Shown here: positions 57,871-64,000 of the stretch, piece by piece
Numbering within the stretch: position 1 is the stretch's first letter
Layout of the letters: each line of letters starts with the position of its first letter
Source: Perilla frutescens
Taxonomy: Eukaryota > Streptophyta > Magnoliopsida > Lamiales > Lamiaceae
Length of the DNA: 64,000 bases
Direction of reading: 5' to 3'
Assembly (NCBI GenBank): GCA_026008535.1
Contig: BRKX01000009.1
Coordinates: 48,915,001 to 48,979,000 of the forward strand
Position numbers and translations under genes: made by a program
The notes under the pieces: generated by a model
Told to the model about the DNA's origin: nothing
Database searches by the model: none
What the model saw: the letters and a program-made list of their open reading frames with translations, nothing else

Positions 57871-60800
57871 TTAGATCTGAGAAAGCAGGTGAGCCGCAAC
57901 GGCGCGCGGTGTGCAAAAAGGTATGAGAGGTGTGGCTTTGGGCATCGACAATCCCACACCCTCACTCATATCAACCAATTCACGACCACCTCTCTCCCAA
58001 TCGAAGCACTGAATAAGCGAACCTAACGCCAACCCCATCATGCGCATGGCCAGGCCTTCGCCGGGACACCCCCGTCTCCCGGCGCTAAACGACAGCAATT
58101 TGAAGCTGTCGGGCTGCTTTAATTCGAATCTCTCCGGCTTGAACTCGGCGGGGTCTTCCCAGAATTTGGGGTCGTTGTGTATGGCCCACGCATTAACCAG
58201 CAGCATCGTGCCTGCTGGGACCCGGAATCCTCCGACCGTGCATTGGTCGGAGGATTCGTGGGGGATTAGTAACGGCCCGGCCGGATACATGCGGAGCGTT
58301 TCCTTGATGATACAACGTAGGTAAGGGAGCTCGCCGATGTCGGCTTTGTCGAGGAGGCGGCCGTGGCCGATGCGGTTGTCGATTTCGGCTCGTGCCTTGC
58401 TGAGGACGTGTGGGTTGTTGAGTAAGAGAGAGAGAGCCCATTCTAGTGTTCCGGCGGATGTATCTGTGCCGGCGATTACCAAAACCTGCACCATGTATAT
58501 ATATATTGGAAGAGGGTAGGGTTAGGGTGTAAATAATTCCTAGTATGTTAAATATGAATTAATCCGAGCCATTAATATAATAATTTGGATGATCTAGATT
58601 GGTTTGGATAAATTTATTAACAATTGTTAGATTTTAATGTGAAATGGTAAATATGTATTTACAATTATTGTGTTTTGAGAATCAATCCGTTTTGTTTGCA
58701 TATTAATTATGAAAATTTATTAATCATTTGTAATCCCCCAACTACCCATAAATGATGATTTAATTTTACATAGGTTTATGGCAATGATTCATTGAATATC
58801 ATCATCAAAAATTATTTCCATATTTTTTATGATTTTATATATTAATCAAGATTCCGTAAAACCCTACAAAAATAATACCCAATGTTTAAAAAAAGCACCT
58901 AGATTTTATAAAAATAGCATGTGAAATTTAAAAAATAGCATGTGAAAGTATTTCATATTTAAAAACTAGCACTTATTAGTACATTAAATTAAACAATCAA
59001 TATTATTGTTTATGAATATTATTTTATAATCATTTCATATATAATAGCATTGAAAAGTATTATGAATTAGTTAATTAGTAATTTTTTTAAAAAGTACTCC
59101 AAGTTTTTAATAAATAGCATCCAGAATTTAAACAATAGCATTTTAAATTTAGAAAATAGCATGTGAATACATTTAAATTTTTTAAAATATCATTTGAATG
59201 TGCATGACACATTATTGCTTATGGAAATTATTGTATAATCATATCGTGTATTAGCATTATAAATACATGCAATGGTATTATGGATTAGTTAATCAATAAT
59301 TTTTGCAAGAAGTACACCATTGCATCTGAAATTTAATTAAAAAATAGCATTTGAAATTTTAAAAATTGCATGAATTTTAAAAATAGCATCTAAATTTAAC
59401 AAGATAGCATCTAGAATTTAAAAAATAGCATCTTTAAATGATAGCATGCAAATGGTTTTGAAATTTTAAAATTAGCATATTAATGTATAGTGAATATTCA
59501 ATATTATTTCTTATAAAAATTATTGTACAATCATAGCATCCGATATTTAAAAAATATCATGTAATGCATTTGAAATTTAAAAAATAGCATATGATTGTAT
59601 ATTGAATATTCAACATTGATGCTTATTGATTAATTAATTAGAAATTTACATAGAAAAAAATGAATGATAAAATGATACTTATTTTATAATATGATGAACA
59701 CACTAATCAAGCATTCTGGTATTATGGATTAGTTAATCAACAATTTTTGCAAGAAGTGCACCGTTGCATCTGAAATTTAATTAAAAATAACATTTGAAAT
59801 TTTAAAAATTGCATGAATTTTAAAAATAGCATCTAAATTTAACGAGATAGCATTTAGAATTTAAAAAATAGCATCTTTAAATGATAGCATGTAAATGTAT
59901 TTGAAATTTAAAAATTAGCATATTAATGTATAGTGAATATTCAATATTATTTCTTATAAAAATTACTGTACAATCATAGCATCCGAAATTTAAAAAGTAT
60001 CATGTGATGCATTTGAAATTTAAAAAATAGCATATGATTGTATATTGAATATTCAACATTGTTGCTTATGGATTAATTAATTAGAATTTTACGTAGAAAA
60101 AAAATCAATGATAAAATGATACTTATTTTATAATATGATGAAGACACTAATCAAGCATTCAAGGATTGTTATCTCAATTAATTAAATATATTTAATATGT
60201 TAACTCGAATGATTTAGAATTACTATATGTTTTTACAGATTGCAGTTGAAATCTTATTGATATTAGAATTAGAAAATTTAAGAATGTAAAATATATCCGT
60301 AATGAAATCGACATATAATAAATGGATGAAACATGATTATAGGATAATTATAATTAGTAGCTATCAATATGAAAAAAATGACAAATGTGTCCTTTCTATC
60401 AAAAATAATTATGCAATAAACATGGAACAAAATAAATCATAACCGTAGATCTAACAATATTCAATGGATGAGATCAATTCATATTTAACGCACTAGGATA
60501 TGATTCACAAAAGAACTCTCCTCTATTGGAAGATATATAACTCCACTTACATTTAGATATATACGCTGACCTATCAATCAATCAGACTAAAGTGGATAAA
60601 ATCTTCAACAATATTTGTATAGTTGGCGGAAATATTTGAAATTGAATAAATGAATGAGTGAGAATAAAAACCATGAAAATTATCGATTTTTTTTTAATAA
60701 AAATTTGGGAATAATTCGTACAACTCCTAGTGTTTAATACCCGGCGGAAATTAAAAAAAATAAAAAATCTCCCGGACCATATTAAATAAATAGTCTAAAA

Positions 60801-63016
60801 ACTCATAACCTCATATCATATATAGATGTTATGGTGATTAAAATTAAACACATTTCTCTTCAAATACTTTAATAATCTATCACCGTTAATGTTAATATGA
60901 CTTTCTCGTTGTACCCTTTTTATATTTAAAGAAATAAGTATTTGAAAATGATATAAAAACTTAGAGTCCTCCCAATACCAAAAAAGTAGTTCTGGTTGAA
61001 CCAAACACTATAGTTACACTGACACAAGATATAAAAAATATTTATATTTAATAAAAATGTTAAAATTATTATTTCTATACAGTAAAAATAGTAAGAAAAA
61101 ATATATATTCACTTTTCTTGGCGAGTTTAATTCGCGCATAGTTAAATTTGACAGAAATTGACCATTTTTAATGAATTTTATCACAAGAGGAGGGCGTTTG
61201 CACTTTTTATTAAACATATGGAGAATTTCTATTTTTTGGCAAAACAATGGGAGACGTTATAAAATTGAAGACATTATAAAAAAACCTCATTTATGATGAA
61301 ACAATAATTGGGCATAATGAAAACTTATCAAATTCTTGTTTTAATAATTATTTTTAAAATAATATAAATGAAGTCAATTGAATATATATATATATATATA
61401 ACCTTATTATGAGGCTATTTTTGCTAAATATGACAAATAATATTATAAATATAACTCTATGTAAAAAGTGCTATATATTCGATATTGGGGAAGTCTTATA
61501 TTAGACGGTTCAAAATTTGTATTCAAATCCAAACTCAACAAAACACCAATAAAATTATAAATGTGCATTGAATAATATTAATTTAAATACCAAATATTTA
61601 TTCATCTTTCAGAATTTGACACATAAAATTGTCTCCACCTCAGATCCCCTATGTCATTTACTATAATATTCCTTGTACCAATTTTTTTTCAATTTTTTAA
61701 TTTCATTTGATTATGAATTAGTTTAATTCAAAAATTTTGTTTAGAATTCATCATTTTCCAATATAAAAAAAAATTAATTATGATATTGAGGGTGTAATAT
61801 GGGAGGGCGCGTGGATCTAATCCGAATTATCTCACAGAAATGATATATTTGTCTTACATATTATGGTTAAGTGGGAGGGAATGATAAGTGGGGTTTGCAG
61901 ATAATAAGTATTCTCCCATAATTGAGAATACGGAGTAGGACATGGACATGGATGATGATGATGGTTTCCTAATTCCAAGCCCTATCAATCATATCATTCA
62001 AATAAGAAAGAATATAGGAACTAGAAAAACATTACAGTATATAATATATATTATCAAAACTTTAATTTTAAATGATTGGAAGCTGCCGTAATTAAATAGA
62101 GATGGAATAGATACCAGCATTAAGCTTCTTATCATGGCATCCGTATAATAGTGGGGTTCCTTCTCCTGCAACACCAACAGCATTTCAATCATTGTTTTCA
62201 TCTTTCCTTCCGCCTTTCCTCCGCCGCCGTAACTTCTCTTACGCTCCTGATCAACCAGCTCCTGCATAAAAGCATCCCTCTTCCGCTGAACCTCCGCCAG
62301 TCCCTTCTCCACGCCGCCGACCCCAAGCCACCGCAGCACCGGCAAGGAGTCCCCTATATGCGACGTCGCCAGCCGCAAAGAATCCGTCGCAATCTCCCTA
62401 AACCGCCGCGCCTCCTCCACTTCCTCAACGTTCTCGCCGTAGTAACTTTTCCCTGCGATCATCCTCATCATCACATTCATCGTCAGCTCAAAGAAGACCT
62501 TTTTCATATCCACCAGCTTCCGCTCAACACCAGAGGCCCGATTCAGGGCCCGAACCATGGACTTAACCTCATCGACCCGAATCCCCTGCAGCATTTGCAA
62601 TCTGTGCGTGGACAGAATCTCGACGGACGAGATCTTCCGCAAGTTCCGCCAGTGGTCGCCGTAGGAAGACCAGATCAAGGAAGTGTAGTTGTAGCCGATA
62701 TATTTTCCGGCGAGAAGGTGGGGGCGGTTAGCGAAGATGACGTCATTCTTGGAGAGGCAGTCCTCGGCGGCGGAGGGGGAGGAGACGACGAGGACGCGGC
62801 GGGTACGAATTGGAGGAGGACGACGGGGCCGTGGCGGGCGGAGATGTGGGCGAGGGAGCGGTAGAGGGGTTTGTTGAGGAGGTGGAGGTGACCGAGGAAG
62901 GGGAGGCTGAGGAGAGGGGTGGGTGGGAGATTTTGGAGTTTGTGAAGCAACTGCTTTGTGAAGATGTAAACTGCAAATATGAGTGGAAGAAGATACAACA
63001 AGTTTTGTGCATCCAT
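57871..63016 (-). CDS. CYP81-like: Cytochrome P450, CYP81-type, with exon 1 frameshift
   Basis: ER-anchored mono-oxygenase of the CYP71 clan. CYP81 members oxidise isoflavonoids, lignans, glucosinolates and other specialised metabolites, and the substrate here is unknown. Exon 1 is 62115-63016: membrane anchor (LLYLLPLIFAVYIF), proline hinge (LPPTPLLSLPFLGHLHLL), and SYGDHWRNLRK helix C. Exon 2 is 57871-58485: AGTDTS oxygen-binding motif, KETLR (ExxR), PERF, and the haem-binding FSAGRRGCPG with the Cys ligand. Boundaries are CTG|GTATCT and GTGCAG|GTTTTG. One base is missing near 62804-62810, shifting the frame in exon 1. Otherwise the gene would be about 505 residues, normal for a P450. It is either a recent pseudogene or a sequencing error. 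The 3629-bp intron is unusually long. Confidence 0.88.
59274..60160. repeat. Tandem duplication of about 440 bp in the P450 intron
   Basis: Two successive units (about 59274-59717 and 59718-60160) share 'ggtattatggattagttaatcaa', 'gcaagaagt-cacc-ttgcatctg' and the whole series after it with few changes. Within and around them, from about 58900, 'aatttaaaaaatagcat' recurs many times, an older short-period repeat. Confidence 0.88.
60161..62114. other. Rest of the P450 intron
   Basis: AT-rich, with (TA)n at about 61385-61400. No ORF with family resemblance and no clear transposon ends. Confidence 0.55.
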
Positions 63017-64000
63017 TTTAATTTGGAGGATAAATGGATTTATGGAATATGTTGTTCTTGCCTGTAGGTGTAGGGTATTTATTAAGTTTACAAAATTAAT
63101 ATATGTACTTCATTGGATTGGTTGAATATTCATACACACGCTTTGCGTGTGTGTTTTTAGGAAAATTTATATGTATAGACTCGTCTTATAAATATTTAGC
63201 TACAACTAGACAACCATTTATAATTAAGCAGTACTGGCCCAACTAGATTTTTTTCTTTCTTTCTTCTCAGGCTATATTGGTTCTAGACATAGTAGCTGAT
63301 TTTGTATTATATTTGCATGTTACATATTATATCTTATATTTCAGTATCATGTTACGTATATTAATATATATATATATATATATATTTGACGACACGTCAG
63401 CATCGTGAATATAGCGTATTGAAAATATGAAACAATATGAGATGCACGGAACATGAAAATTGAATGGAAAGGTGAGGGGGGAGGTGGCTCCTAATCAATC
63501 GATCTCTTGTAAAATAATGTCGTTGTTCACGCTATTTAAAACCCAGGTGATAAATCCAATTTATTCTTTTACAGAAAATTCAATGAGCATGCTTTTTCTT
63601 ATATATGCGTGTTTCTTTTAATTGAACATGATTATATTATGATACGTAAGGGAGCTAATTTTTCACGTCACAATCTATGTTGCTGAAAATATTGAGTTTG
63701 TAATTGTACGTGTTGTTCAATTATAAATCTCCATGCCAACGCTCAAATTCTACCGTTAGTGGATCTCCCCCCACCGACCAATAAAAATATATATATTATT
63801 GGAATATTTGTTGGGGAAAAATTGTGTTATATTTATTTCAATGGGCTTATTTTTCCGTCAACATTAGAAAAAATATAATAGTTTTCTCTTCTGAATTCTT
63901 TTAAATGGAACTAACCTGTTTGTTATATATAGTAGTGTTAGTAGTGTATTATATACTACTGCAACAAATCAATGCATCTATATTTCCTGTGTTGATCTGA
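63017..64000. other. P450 upstream region
   Basis: Contains a TATA-like cttaataaataccc (minus strand, about 63074-63087), some 60-70 bp upstream of the ATG, and a (TA)n tract at 63362-63385. No other gene is seen up to the window edge. Confidence 0.45.

Noticed and set aside
62151..62864. 237-codon plus-strand frame over P450 exon 1
   Set aside because: Antisense shadow. The minus strand has the P450 motifs.

Overview
The window is nuclear DNA of a flowering plant, almost certainly a eudicot. It has multi-exon genes with GT-AG introns, a plant-specific LOB-domain gene, a plant P4-ATPase, a CYP81-type P450, a eukaryotic tRNA-Lys and many plant transposons in an AT-rich background. Nothing bacterial is present. 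A Lamiales source is only a guess from gene style.

Layout. 1-407: 5' part of an LBD4-like transcription factor gene (minus), running off the left edge. 1483-5420: a long-TIR foldback element, a SINE with a perfect 15-bp target duplication, and decayed SINE-like copies. 6483-11231: a complete 11-exon P4-ATPase (lipid flippase) gene of the ALA4-7 type (minus). 13290-13971: LINE RNase H remnant. 16035-28455: a pectin methylesterase/invertase inhibitor (PMEI-like) pseudogene split by a Ty1/copia element. That element is itself split in pol by a 6.3-kb CACTA transposon carrying exons of a PHD-finger gene, and in its 5' LTR by a 1.06-kb solo LTR. 28.5-36 kb: a graveyard of MITEs, solo LTRs, LINE debris and a long-TIR Mutator-like element with several insertions inside it. 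36093-38614: two intact PMEI-like genes in tandem (minus), related to the broken copy at 16/28 kb, with a tRNA-Lys(CTT) between them.

40.8-55.1 kb: a deleted copia element split by a 12.6-kb Tekay-type chromovirus (41835-54406). The chromovirus has 3.2-kb LTRs, a pre-gag ORF and a chromodomain integrase, all inactivated by stops and frameshifts. 56976-57813: a hAT-like non-autonomous element. 57871-63016: a two-exon CYP81-type P450 gene (minus) with a 3.6-kb repeat-rich intron and a one-base frameshift in exon 1.

The host genes are functionally unrelated (development, membrane lipid asymmetry, cell-wall or sugar enzyme inhibition, specialised metabolism). The strongest story is stratigraphic: target duplications and shared homology give a relative order for successive insertions into an expanding PMEI-like gene cluster. 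I find no clearly new molecular system. The best candidates for novelty are the pre-gag ORF and GC-rich hairpin of the chromovirus, and the exon-carrying CACTA element.
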